A stretch of DNA of 64,000 bases, taken from assembly GCA_039707655.1 (NCBI GenBank), contig CM077673.1, forward strand, positions 270,700,288-270,764,287, in the 5' to 3' direction. This stretch comes from Elymus sibiricus. Taxonomy: Eukaryota > Streptophyta > Magnoliopsida > Poales > Poaceae. The position numbers were made by a program, and so were the translations under genes. Shown here in pieces: positions 23,206 through 35,044 of the stretch (position 1 is the stretch's first letter; every line of letters begins with the position of its first letter). The notes below the pieces were generated by a model. That model worked only from the letters and a program-made list of their open reading frames with translations, was not told the DNA's origin and searched no databases.

Positions 23206-23421
23206 CCCGAGTATGTGTAGATTCGGTTCGTTTTCCCATATGCTCTGCTCCGGATCCGATGCAGAATTTCGTCAGTGCCTCCCTGTTGTTCTCCGGGTAC
23301 ACATCCTCTCTGCTTATTGCCGAGACGTGTATCAGGAGAACAGCGGGGAGGTGCTGCCAAAATTTTGCGTCGGATCCGGAGCAGAGCATGGGAAAACGAA
23401 CCCAATCTACACATACTCGGG
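23206..23421. repeat. Long inverted repeat 3 in the CACTA leader (~95-bp arms)
   Basis: Arms 23206-23303 and 23327-23421 are complementary over about 95 bp with roughly ten differences, including a 2-bp indel. The loop is about 23 bp. It ends about 135 bp before the transposase start. Confidence 0.82.
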
Positions 23422-23555
23422 TGGGATTAGGACCTATCTTTACCTACTAGCGTCTAGGTTGCATGGACGTAATAAAACTGACAAACTCTATTAACTGATG
23501 AATATGGTTTGCTGAATTATGTATATATTTCTTGTGTGTCCAGTAGCTAGGCAAG

Positions 23556-26500
23556 ATGAGTGATCGTGTGTGGATGTACACCGGTCACACTAGTCAGAAA
23601 GACATGACCCATGAATGGATAATAAAAACCAAGGGGTTTGTGACAGCCGCATTTGCAAATGGACAGAAAACAACCTGGTGCCCCTGTGTCGATTGCGACA
23701 ACTATCATAAGAGGTCAGAGTTTGAAATGATCAAACACCTCCAGAAGTGGGGTTTTACGTCTAATTATACGGTCTGGACATTTCATGGTGAGTCTGCCCA
23801 ACGTGCCAGAGCTGAGGTGGTTCGTCGTCGCACCGACGAGCATGGTACCGGGATCGAAGACATGGTGCAAGACTTTGATGATGCTCGGGATTCGGACGAT
23901 GAGATGGAGGAATCTGCAAAGGCCTTCTATGAAATGTTGGAGTCTTCAAAACGTCCTCTCCATGAGCACACTGAGCTTTGTCAGCTGGATGCCATCGCGC
24001 AAGTAATGGCTCTCAAGGCTCAGTTCAACCTGGGCAAAGAATGCTACGACGCGATGATGACGATATTTGGACGCTTTCTACCCAAAGGCCATGTATTGCC
24101 AGCAAACCTGTACCAGTCGGACAAAATCCTACGTGCGCTTAAGATGCCCTATGAGAAGATAGATGCCTGTGAGAATGGATGTGCTTTATTTAGGCTTGAG
24201 TATGCGGGCTTCAACTATTGTCCCATTTGCAAGTCTTCCAGGTATGTTGTGGTAGACAACGGTATGGGTGAGAAGAGTCAGACCAAAATCCCAGTTAATG
24301 TTCTTCGGTATATGCCAATCATACCAAGACTTCAACGTCTTTTCATGGTCGAAGAGACGGCCAGACAGATGACGTGGCATAAATTGGGCAAAAGAACCAA
24401 ACTAGATGCAGATGGGAATCCGATGTTGGGACACACTTCAGACGTTTTTGCGTGGAAGCACTTCGATGCTTTACATAAGGACAAAGCGGCAGATCCAAGG
24501 CATCCTCGAGTCGCCATCAGCACGGATGGGTTCCAAGTGTTTGGTATGACGGCAACCCAATACAGTTGCTGGCCTGTATTTGTCATTCCACTCAATCCCC
24601 CCCCCCCCCCGGAGAGATTATGAAAAGAAAGAACATTTTCTTGACGTTGATAATTCCAGGGCCCAACTATCCGGGGAAGAATATGAATGTGTACATGCAG
24701 CCGCTTAAGGATGAATTGCAAGAAGCTTGGGATAATGGGATCAAGACATATGACGCCGCTACAAAACAAAACTTCAAAATGCATGTGTGGTACATGTACT
24801 CGACGCATGACTTGCCGGCGTATGCGCTATTCGTTGGCTGGTGTGTGCATGGAAGGTTCCGGTGCCCCACATGCAAGGCAGCTCTTCAGTTCCGTTGGCT
24901 GCAGGCGGGTCGCAAGTATTCTTGCTTCGACTTGCATAGACAGTTCCTGTATCCTGGCCATAAGTTCAGAAAAGACAAGAAAAATTTCATGAAAGGTAGA
25001 GTTGTCAAAAACTCTGCACCACCTGCATTGACAGGCCAACAGGCCCTAGATCAGTTAAATGCTCTCGAGCCTAATCCAGAGCGTCCAGGATATTTCAAAG
25101 GGTATAATTCGGAACACGCCTGGACTCACAAGATATGCTTGTGGGATCTGCCTTACTTTAAAGACCTCATTTGCCCACACAACATCGACGTGATGCACAC
25201 TGAAAAGAATATCGCCGAGGCCCTTTTTGGTACATTGTTCGGCATAGAGGGGAAGTCAAAGGATAACCCTAAAGCTAGAGTCGATCAAGAGGCTCTATGT
25301 GATAGACCGTTACAAAACATGCGACAACCGAAAGGAAAGAAGAACTGGAGGAAGCCAAAGGCATGGTTCAATCTTGGAAGGCCATCTATGAGGGAAATGA
25401 TCTTGTGGGTGAAAATGCAGTTGATGTTCCCCGATGGGTATGCAGCGAATCTAAAGAGGGGAGCGAGTCTTGACAAATTGAAAATATTTGGTATGAAGAG
25501 TCATGATTGGCACATATGGCTTGAGCGGGTAATGCCGGTGATGTTGCGTGGCTTTATCCCTGAGGATGAATGGCTAGTACTCGCAGAGCTGAGCTATTTC
25601 TTCCGTGCTCTTTGTGCGAAAGAACTATCGCCTGACGTGCTAGACGAACTGGAAGAGTTGGCGCCGGAGTTGATCTGCAAGTTAGAAAAGATCTTTCCAC
25701 CGGGATTCTTTAATCCAATGCAGCATTTGATTTTGCATCTCCTGACCGAGGCAAGATTGGGGGGGGGCGTGCAAAATCGTTGGTGCTTCGCAACTGAGAG
25801 GATGCAGAAGACGCTTCGAGCAAAATGTAAAAATAAACGTAGAATTGAAGCATCAATGGCCGAGGCATTCATTACTGAGGAGGCCGCAAACTTCGTGACA
25901 GCACACTAAAAGCCAAGAATCGTCATTTGCATAATCCGAAGCCTCGGTACAATGATGGCGACCGTGAAAAAGGTCGATCCAACCTCAGCCTATTCAAAGG
26001 GAAGCTCGCACCAGCCGGTGCTTCGAAAGCAATACCGTTGGATGTCGAAGAATGGCGGACCATATCGTTGTATATCTTCAACAACCTAACAGAAGTGCGG
26101 TCGTACATCGAGTAAGTTCTCGGTACATTGTTTCGCAACTTCTAATTCCTTTGAAATGCTCTTATTCCCGGATATGTGATACAGTCGATACGTCGCCAAA
26201 TTCTCGGATGGAGCGGTGATCCAAAAGGATTCCATCGAAGAGTATGAGCTTCTGGCAAAGCATGGAGGAGGCTATCCCGGTTTCATCTCTTGGTTCAAAC
26301 AAACGGTAATTTCCATTAGACCATTTCATTTCTTCGTCTAGTTTGCGGCTAATGCAACAATCCTTTCGTATTAAACTTGTAGGCTAATGCAGAGTCTATG
26401 GACTCTGAATTGAGACAAGTCGCAAATGGTTTTGACTATAAGGTCCGTTCATTTGACAAATACGACATCAACGGGAATCGATTTCGTACTTTTGGCAAAG

Positions 26501-27210
26501 AGCTATCTATGGCCGATCGAAAGTCTACAAATTGTTGTGTCTCCGCTGTCGGCGAAGGAGGGGTCGAGTATTATGGAAGAGTTGAAGCAATTTATGAACT
26601 TACATTCTTTGGTGAAAACCCACCAAACGTCGTAGTCTTCAAATGTTATTGGTTCCAGCCAAAGGAGACTAGAAGGACTCATGAACATATAGGGCTAGTC
26701 GAAATCAAACAAAGCACCCATTTAGATGTTCCCGATGTCTATATTACGGCTCAACAGGCGACCCAAGTTTTCTATCTACCGTGGGCCTGCCAAACTGATC
26801 CAAATCTGAATGGTTGGGATGTCGTTTATGATGTGCCGCCACATTTTAGACCACCTCCCCTCAATGAAGATGATTATGACCCTCACATTAACCCAGACAC
26901 ATATGAAGAAGAATTCTTCCAAGAAACACGTGTTTCCAAAAAACGTTTCAAGAACCGCTCTACTTCACCCCAGAACATTGAGGTAGACAGCGACAATGAA
27001 TCCGACTTCACCCCTGAGCCGGAACAAGAAGAGACGGAAGAAGAAGAGGTTACTGTTGCGGATGACCTGTCAATGCTTGACCGATTACATAAAGGAGGCC
27101 TTCCACATGTTGATGCATTTATTGATGATGCTGATGAGCACGTCATTACTGATAGTGATGATGATTCTGCATTTATTGATCCCGGAGCATATATAGACGA
27201 TGAAGATTAA
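23556..27210 (+). pseudogene. TNP2-type CACTA transposase, three exons, two frameshifts
   Basis: The start at 23556 opens with a DRVWMYTG..HEWI transposase-associated N-terminus and a WCPCVDC zinc-like motif; the catalytic transposase region follows (to 24600), with IDVMHTEKN at about 25187-25213. The C-terminal part has DLPYFKDLICPHN and, after the introns, a domain of the DUF4216 type with an acidic tail ending 27210. Exon 1 is 23556-26111; introns are 26112-26184 and 26306-26382 (GT..AG); exon 3 starts 26383. All junctions keep frame. Two frameshifts break exon 1: a 14-C tract at 24597-24610, and one missing base near 25906. The product would cut and paste the element; this copy is disabled unless slippage rescues the C tract. 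Confidence 0.88.
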
Positions 27211-27214
27211 TATT

Positions 27215-27746
27215 AGTAATGTCAGGTATTCAATTATTATTATGTACATATATATTATTAATTAGTTCATGTTATTAGGTATTCAACAAAATGACACTGA
27301 CTTAGCTTATTTTCCTCGAAAATGACATACTAACCTTACTTAGCTCCAAACTGACATACTTTACCTAGGATAGCTATAAACTGACCTATACTTAGCATTT
27401 TTCCTCCTAAATGACTTAATATGCTTAGTTAGCTAAAAAATGGCATAACTACCTAGGATAGCTCCAAAATGACCTATACTTAGCTTCTTTAGTTCATTTA
27501 TGACATACTTAGCATACTTAGGTAAAAAATGGCATGATAACCTTGGTTTAGCTCCAAAATGACATTGACTTAGCTTATTTTCCTCCAAAATGACAAAATA
27601 ACCTTACCTACCTCCAAAATGACCGATTTTAACTAGGATAGCTCTAAAATGACCTACACTTGCCATTTTCTTGTATGATTGTATGATTTATATAGTTACT
27701 TGTATAATTTTCTTACTTTGTATGATTGTTTCTTATACATAGTGCC
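27215..27746 (+). repeat. AT-rich minisatellite-like spacer between CACTA genes
   Basis: Repeated phrases such as TTAGCTCCAAAATGACATA and TACTTAGC recur every 25-50 bp from about 27300 to 27690. Related units resume at 28225-28515. No gene is seen. Confidence 0.7.
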
Positions 27747-28712
27747 ATGGTCTTGATATCCGTCCCCGTCGGCCCTCGCCCGCTTTATGATTCGGATGTG
27801 GTAAATTCTCTTTTATAACTATTTGTTGCATTTCGCATTTATGACAATTATGGCCATCAAGTTGACATAGAGATATTTTAATCTAGGAGGTATGTGAACC
27901 GGAATTTGCAACCGACCCTCTTGTCGAGAAGTTAAATTTAGTTGAAAAAGAAAATGAGTATTTGAAAGAAAAAATTAAAAGAATTGAAAACGAGAAGATG
28001 ACATTGGAGTTGTATGTTGCCGATGTCGTCGATGATCACAAGATGAAGATGAATGCAATGCGCTTGAAGATGGATGCAATGCGCTTGAAGATTAAGAAGA
28101 TTAGAAAATATGCCATTGATAATGAGGCTTGGTATCATTATGCCGTTGGATCAATTGTTACCTTAGTTGCGATCTTCATCGCATTTGTTGTGATGAGGGT
28201 ACGTTTTCTCTAGTGTTTTGCTTAACAAATGCATACTTAGCTTATTTTGCTCCTAAATGGCATAATTACCTAAGTTAGATAAAAAATGAGCTATACTTAC
28301 GTAAGTTGGCTTAAAAATGGCATCATCCTCGAAAATGACATAATAACCTTACTAAGCTCCAAAATGACCTATTTACCTAGCTTAGCTCTAAAATGACCTA
28401 CACTTAGCATTTTTTTCCTAGCTTAGCTAAAAAATGGCATTTTTACCTACCTTAGCTAGAAAATGGCATTTTTACCTACCTTAGCTAAAAAATGGCATTT
28501 TTACCTACCTTAGTTAGAAGAAGAAGAAGATAAAGAAGAGGAGAGGAGAAAAACAAAGAGAAGAAAAATTCTTCTTCTTCTTCTTCTTCTTCTTCTTCTA
28601 GTCTTCTTCTTCTTCTTCTTCTTCTAGCTAGTCTTCTTCTTCTAGTCTTCTTCTTCTTCTTCTTCTTCTTCTAACTTTCTTCTTTCCCAATTTGCAGATT
28701 TGCTTTCGATGA
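27747..28712 (+). CDS. Small second CACTA gene: coiled-coil protein with C-terminal membrane helix
   Basis: Three exons are proposed: 27747-27800, 27887-28198 and 28698-28712, with GT..AG introns and frame kept throughout (126 residues). After a short N-terminus (MVLISVPVGPRPLYD) comes a heptad-like Lys/Glu-rich stretch, including EKENEYLKEKIKRIENEK and two MRLK repeats. It ends with a hydrophobic helix, GSIVTLVAIFIAFVVM, near the C-terminus, the layout of a tail-anchored membrane protein. If the second intron is not used, the frame stops at 28213 after VRFL. I recall similar proteins in other wheat CACTA elements; none has a function known to me. Confidence 0.6.
28225..28690 (+). repeat. Repeats in intron of second CACTA gene, including a CTT microsatellite
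   Basis: TTTTTACCTACCTTAGCTA units at 28430-28515 are followed by a GAAGAA tract and a long CTTCTT microsatellite (28569-28680) interrupted by TAGCTAG. The proposed intron acceptor TTTGCAG is at 28691-28697. Confidence 0.75.
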
Positions 28713-29049
28713 GGAAGCTTGCGTTGATGGAGTCTACTCTTCTTCTTGTGCTTCCTTTTTGTTTAGATTTTGTAGGATGAACAATGTGAAACTTGCTACC
28801 TATATATGTATGTATGGATGAAACCATTGTATGCTTGTTGTTGGATATGTTGGCTAGCTATATATGTTGCATATGGACTTTTCATTTGGTATGTATATGT
28901 GTTGGATGATCATATCCATATGGCAGGGATATGATTTGGTATGTATATGTGTTGTTATGGTTGTTGAAAGTATTTTCAAATGTGTGTATATATATGTGAA
29001 ATTCTGTGAAATTGAATGAATTTAAGAAAAAACAGAAAAAACAGGGGCT

Positions 29050-29480
29050 GTACAGGCTCTTTGCCGTCTGCTGGCAGACGGCAAAGCGCTTTGCCATCAG
29101 CCAGCAGACGGCAAATCTGCCACGTGGCAACTACCTGCGCAACCTGGGGTTCACTGGGCTGGCCTATTTGGCAGCTTTGCCGTCAGCTGGCTGACGGCAA
29201 AGACCTTTGCATCTTTGTCGTCAGCCGGCAGATGGCAAAGCATGCCGTTAACCCCTTAACGGACCTAGCGTGCCGTCCATGCCCTTTGCCGTCTGTTGGC
29301 AGATGGCAAAGACCTTTGCATCTTTGCCGTCGGCCAGCAGACGGCAAAGTGGCCTTTACCGGAGCTTGTTCAGCCGGATGTGTTGCCGTCTGCTGGCTGG
29401 CGGCAAAGACCTTTGCCGTCCGCAATGCATGCCTTTGCCGTCAGCCATGGCAGACGGCAAAGTTGCTGATTCCAGTAGTA
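29050..29480 (+). repeat. Right subterminal and terminal repeats of the CACTA
   Basis: At least eight palindromic CTTTGCCGTC..GACGGCAAAG units lead to the inverted terminus TTGCTGATTCCAGTAGTA. They mirror the left end. The outermost base differs from the expected G. Confidence 0.85.
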
Positions 29481-30172
29481 TTTGCAACACCATTTTGTTG
29501 AGGGATATAAGGTGGAGAGTATTGGTGCTTGATCCCCACATCACTCACAAACTCGTCCAAGGTGTAGTTCTTGAACTCGGAGCAGTTGTCTCTTCTAATC
29601 ATCAATATCTTTGCATCATGTTGGCGTTGAGCTTCATTTGCAAAGTCGATAATGGTTTGTTGGGTCTCACTCTTCCTGTTGAAGAAATATACCCATGTGT
29701 ATCTTGAGTAATCATCCACAATCACCAAGCGATATTTTCTTCCCCCAAGACTATGAAATGATGGAGGACCGAAGAGATCCATGTTAAGGAGCTCTAGGGG
29801 CCTCTTGGAGTAAATCATAGTCGTGGTGCAGTGAGCCATCTCATGTAGCTTTCCTTCGATACAGGCACTGCAAGCACGATCTTTCGCAAAACTCACATTT
29901 GTTTGTCCACGAACGTGATCCCCTTTGTGGAGGCTTTGCAAAGACTTCATATTGACATGGGCTAGCCGGCGATGCAAAAGCCATCCCACATCAACTTTAG
30001 CCATTAGGCAACTCGCGGTCTTAGTGGGTCGCTCCGAAAAGTTGACCACGTAGAGACCATTTTCAACAGGCCCAACAAAGGCTACTTTAAGAGTCTTGCT
30101 CCACAAAAGGACCACGAAATCAATACCAAAGAAGGTACTAAAATCCATGAGTGCAAGTTGATGAACGGAAAG
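29481..30172 (-). pseudogene. Copia pol middle part: GAG-pre-integrase and integrase core
   Basis: Minus strand from 30172: HQL then FGIDFVVLL, then the zinc region (HRRLAHVN..CSACIEGK), then the integrase core with LLNMDLFGP, VIVDDYSRYTWV and RRDNCSEFKN, ending at PQQNGVA where the CACTA sits. In family terms the D,D,E core has both Asp residues; the Glu after the CACTA site reads Lys (VAKRKN where V.ERKN is usual), and the SDNG motif is altered to RDNC. The frame is open over about 690 bases but the enzyme is inactive. Confidence 0.85.
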
Positions 30173-30725
30173 TGTCGGGGATATAACTCCATGATATAAC
30201 CCGCCCTACTGGGCCGGGTCAACATATCAACAGTCTTGTGACCAAGTTCAAGGTGGGCCGTGTCATCCAGACATGGCAAGTGAGGCGGTGGTAGACTTAA
30301 AGTTCTCAGACGACCCAACACCTGAAGACGGCGGCTCAAAGCCAATGAAGCTAAAGTCGCCGGTTAAGTTTCCTTAAGATGCAAGACAAATTAGAGATGT
30401 TATAAGTCACGGATCATGATATGACCCGGACTCTATTGTAAACCCTAGGGCTTGACCTGTATATAAAGGTAGGCCCCTAGGGCCGAAGGACTCAAGTTAC
30501 AACCTCCAGATAACTAGGTTAGCGATTCCGCACCCTTGTAATCGAGATCTATCCATCAAATACACACAAAGCAGGACGTAGACTATTACCTCCATAGGAC
30601 GGTCCGAACCTGGGTAAACCCGACTCTCCCTCTCGTTTAACCCCTTCGAGTCGCCACCAAGCGGCAATGGCCTCACACCTAAGTCCTGTTACAAGGACAT
30701 CTACCGGGTTGACAAAACCACGACA
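30173..30725 (+). repeat. 5' LTR of element D
   Basis: TGTCGGGGATATAAC..CCACGACA, 553 bp. The TATA box is TATATAAAG at 30460-30468. It aligns without length difference to 47044-47596. Confidence 0.92.
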
Positions 30726-30746
30726 GTTGGCACCCACCGTGGGGCC
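30726..30746 (+). promoter_or_regulatory. Primer-binding region of element D
   Basis: GTTGGCACCCACCGTGGGGC directly follows the LTR. Element F has the same sequence with G for A at one position. The tRNA was not identified. Confidence 0.7.
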
Positions 30747-30992
30747 CTCGCCCGGTGGAGTTGAGTTTTCGAAGGGGATCCGATCAGGATTCGGGAACTT
30801 TGCGGTGAACCAGATGGTCAAGAATCGCCGTGACAGGATCTACGAGCCGGCTTGGAGTGTCAAGGACTACCCGATCAGACGTAGGTTACGAGATCACGCG
30901 GGAGAGTTTGGTTTAGAAATTTCCGAGACGGACATCTACAACGACACCAACGAGCCGGCTCGGAGTGCCCGATCCAATCAAGGCCAGGGCGA

Positions 30993-32553
30993 TGACGTGG
31001 CTTGAGACTGCGTCGGTATTTCCCGAAAGAGGAAGGGATGATGCAGCACAGCGACGGTAAGTATTTCCCTTAGTTATGATACCAAGGTTATCGAACCAGT
31101 AGGAGGATCACCACCACCCAATAAGCAGCCTGCACACAAATAACAAATACTTGCAACCCGTCGCGAAAGAGAGGTTGTCAATCTCTCTACGATAAAAAGA
31201 TAGATTAGGTAATGATAGATAGGAGAGATAGATCTCTCAAGAACACAAAATAAGAAGAGCAAATAAAAAGTGCAGCAATATGATTTTGGATATTTGGTTT
31301 TGTAGATCTGAAAACAAAGAGGCAAAAAGATAGATCGGAAAGCAATATTTTGGAAAAGTAGACCCGGGGGTCGTAGGATTCACTAGTGGCTTCTCTCATG
31401 AGTATAGCACACGGTGGGTGAACAAATTACTATTGGGCAATTGATAGAAGATCAAATAATCATGACGATATCCAAGGCGATGATCATTATATAGGCATCA
31501 CATCCAGGATAAGTAGACCGACTCTTGCCTTCATCTACCACTATTACTCCACACATTGACCGCTATCCAGCATGCATCTAGTGTATTAAGTTCATGGGAA
31601 AACAGAGTAATGCAATAAGAACGATGACATGATGTAGACAAGATCTATTCATGTAGGAATAGATCCCATCTTGTTATCCTTAATGGCAATGATACATGTG
31701 TGCCTTGCTGCCCCTTCTATCACTGGGAAAGGACACCGCAAGATCGAACCCATCACAAAGCACCTCTTCCCATGGCAAGAAAAGTCGATCTAGTTGGCCT
31801 AACTAAACCAAAGATTCGAAGAAGAAATATGAGGCTATAAGTAATCATGCATATAAGAGATCAAAGAAGACTCAAATAATATTCATGGATAGAAACTAAT
31901 CATGAACTTAAAATTCATCGGATCCCAACAAACACACAACAAATAGATCTCCAAGAGACCATTGTATTGAGAATCATAAGAGAGAGAGAGAGAGGAAGCC
32001 ATCTAGCTACTGCCTACGGACCCGTAGGTCTATGGTGGACTACTCACGCATCATCGGAGAGGCACCTATAAGAAGATGAACCCCTCCGTGATGGTGTTTA
32101 GATCGTGGTTCTGGAACTTGCGGCGGCTGGAATTGTGTTTCGTCAACTCCCCTAGGGTTTTCCGAATATTTGAGAATTTATAGGCATCAGAGGCGGTGGA
32201 GAGTGGCCTTGTGGAGGGCACAACCTATCAGGGCGCGCCGGGGGCCCCCTGGCGCGCCCTGGTGGGTTGTGCTCTCCACAGCCCACCTTCCTTGCTCTTT
32301 TTTGGCCCACTGGGTGTCTTCTGGTCCAGAAAAAATCTCCAAAAAGTTTCGTCGCGATTGAACTCCGTTTGGTACTGATATTCTACGAAGTAAAAAACAA
32401 GCAAAAACAGCAACCGGCACTTTGGCACTATGTCAATAGGTTAGTCCCCAAAAATGATATACAGTTGTTATAAAATGATTGTAAAACATCCAAGAATGAT
32501 AATATAATAGCATGGAAAAAGCAAAAAATTATAGATACATTGGAGACGTATCA
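30993..32553 (-). repeat. 3' LTR of element E
   Basis: 1,561 bp, TGACGTGG..GTATCA on the + strand. The adjoining minus-strand purine-rich end AAGCTTGGGGATGC is at 32554-32567. Confidence 0.9.
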
Positions 32554-35040
32554 GCATCCCCAAGCTTAATTCCTACTCGTCCTCGAGTAGGTAAATGATA
32601 AAAACAGAATTTTTGATGTGGAATGCTGCCTAACATGTTCATCATATTCTTTTATTTTGTATAGCATGGACATTTGGACTTATAGATGATTTAAAGCAAT
32701 AGTCTAGTTTTAACATAATGACTTCAATACTCAAGCATGCCAACAAGCAACCATGTCTTTCAAAATATCAACACTAAAGAAAGTTATCCCTAGCCCATCA
32801 TGCTCAATCATTGATCCATTCATGAAACACACTCAAACATTAGCTATACCCAATGCTCAAGTACGATCATAGTGCCCCCTAGTTGGTGCTTTATAATAGA
32901 AGATGGAGACTCAAAGTAAAAACAAAAATTGCATAAAGTAAATAGATAGGCCCTTCGCAGAGCGAAGTAGGGATTTGTAGAGGTGCCAGAGCTCAAAGTT
33001 TTAAATTGAGAGAGAATTTTTTTTTGGTGGCATGCTTTTCCTTTCAACGAAAACGACAAAGTAGCTCACAATACTTTCCATGCTAGATATATCATAGGCG
33101 GTTTCCAAACAGAAAATAAAGTTTCTTCCTTTTTCCACCAAAGTTTCACTTTCCATGGAGGGCCGTATCCACGGTTGCCTTCCATACCAACACTTTCCAA
33201 GGAATTTATTATTTGACAACATAAAGTAAATATTTTTTATTTTTCATTTCAGAAATGGGCATCCCTATTACCGCCGCACTCTTGTGCAATGACAAGTGAA
33301 TAAACACTCATCTTGAGAATAACACATCTAGCATGAAAAAATATTGGACACCCCCCACCGTTTCATGAGCGGTCCGAGCACACAAAAGAGAAAATTTATT
33401 TTGAAAGTTTAGAGATGGCATATACAAATTTTCTTGGAACGGCATGGAAATACCACATATAGGTAGGTATGGGGGACTCATAAGGCAAAACTTGGTTTAA
33501 AATTTTTGGATGCACAAGTAGTATTTCTACTTAGTACAAATGGAGGCTAGCAAATAGATTGAGAAGCAACCAAACCAAGAAACGAAAATTCACATAAGTG
33601 AGCATTGAGCATAAGTAACACCGAATAATGCACCACAAGTAGGATGTAATTTCATTGCATAACTATTGACTTTCGTACTTGCATAGGGAATCACAAACCT
33701 TAACACCAATATTCCTACTCAAGCATAATTACTCACTAACATGACTCACATATTACTATCATCATGTTTCAAAACTATTACAAGCAATCAAGTTTAATTT
33801 GTCCAATGATCTTCATGAAAGTTTTTATTATATCCTCCTTGGATATCTATCACTTTGGGACTAGTTTCATATATTGCCATTGCTTTTTGACTAGCTCAAA
33901 CAAATTAAAGTTAAGCACTTGAGCATACAGATTTCATCTCTCAAAAAGGTATAAGTGAAGCATGAGAGGATTTCTTCAAAATTTACTAACTCACAAATTA
34001 ATCTAAGTTAAGAATGAGAGTATTTCTACAAAAATTTCCAAGCACACCGTGCTCAAAAAGATATAAGTGAAGCACTAGAGCAATTCTATAGCTCAAAAAG
34101 TTAAAATGAAGCATAGAGAGCAATTCTATCAAATCATAGCATAATTTTGGCTCTCCCAAATAGGTGTGTACAGCAAGGATATAAATGAAAAACAAAGAAG
34201 CAAAGCAAGAAAAGATACAAGATGCTCCAAGCAAAACTCATGATATGTGACGAATAAAAATATAGCTCCAAGTAAAATACCGATGGTCGTTAGAAGAAAG
34301 AGGGGATGCCACTCGGGGGCATCCCCAAGCTTAGTTGCTTGTTACTCTTTGGATATATCTTGGGGCTGCGGTAGCATCCCCAAGCTTAGGCTCTTATCAC
34401 TCCTTATTCCTTCATCCATCGTGATCTCACCCAAAACTTGAAAACTTCAATCACACAAAACTCAACAAAATCTTCGTGAGATCCGTTAGTATAATAAAGC
34501 AAATCACTACTTTAGGTACTGTTGCAAACCCATTCATATTTTGTTATTGCATTATACCTACTGTAATTTTAACTTTACCATGGCTCATACCCTTCAATAT
34601 AACCCATAGATTCATCAAAACAAGCACACAATGCAACGAAAACAGAATCTGTCTTAAACAGATCAGTCTGTAGTAATATGTACTCTAACCATACTTCTTT
34701 AACTCTAAAAATCTGAACAATTAGGACAACGTAAAGAATTTGTATAGAAGCACTGTGTTAAAATTTCAGCTCAATATCTCGTTTCAGAAAAAAATGAAAA
34801 TTCAAATACTGGATGCAAAGTTTCTGTTTCAGATTCAGCATCGCTTCTACTCATCTTATCAATCATCCTAAAGGCTCTACTCGGCACAAACACTAAATAA
34901 ACCATAAAAACACAATTATAACAGAGGCATAATTTTGTCAACACTCAAAAACAAAAAGCAAAAAGCAAAAATAAATTTATTCATTGGGGTGCCTCCCAAC
35001 AAGCGCTATCATTTTACGCCCCTAGCTAGGCATAATGCAT
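32554..35040 (-). other. Non-coding 3' internal region of element E
   Basis: It contains the polypurine tract (32554-32590), the paired AAGCTTGGGGATGC motifs with the hairpin GGGGATGCC..GGCATCCCC (34302-34326), and the conserved GCGCTTGTTGGGAGGCACCCC block (34986-35006). No gene is seen. Confidence 0.75.
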
Positions 35041-35044
35041 AGAT

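Larger units (their letters stand above)
21606..29480 (+). mobile_element. CACTA transposon with transposase, inserted in the copia integrase (TSD TTT)
   Basis: The terminal inverted repeat is CACTACTGGAATCAGCAA at 21606, with its complement at 29463-29480. The 3-bp TSD TTT is at 21603-21605 and 29481-29483. The outermost base of the right end is A where G is expected. Length is 7,875 bp. Subterminal regions are packed with CTTTGCCGTC/GACGGCAAAG units. Two genes lie on the + strand: TNP2-like transposase (23556-27210) and a small second gene (27747-28712). Confidence 0.92.

Noticed and set aside
23785..24006. Additional ORFs inside the transposase region
   Set aside because: Out-of-frame shadows of the TNP2 coding sequence.
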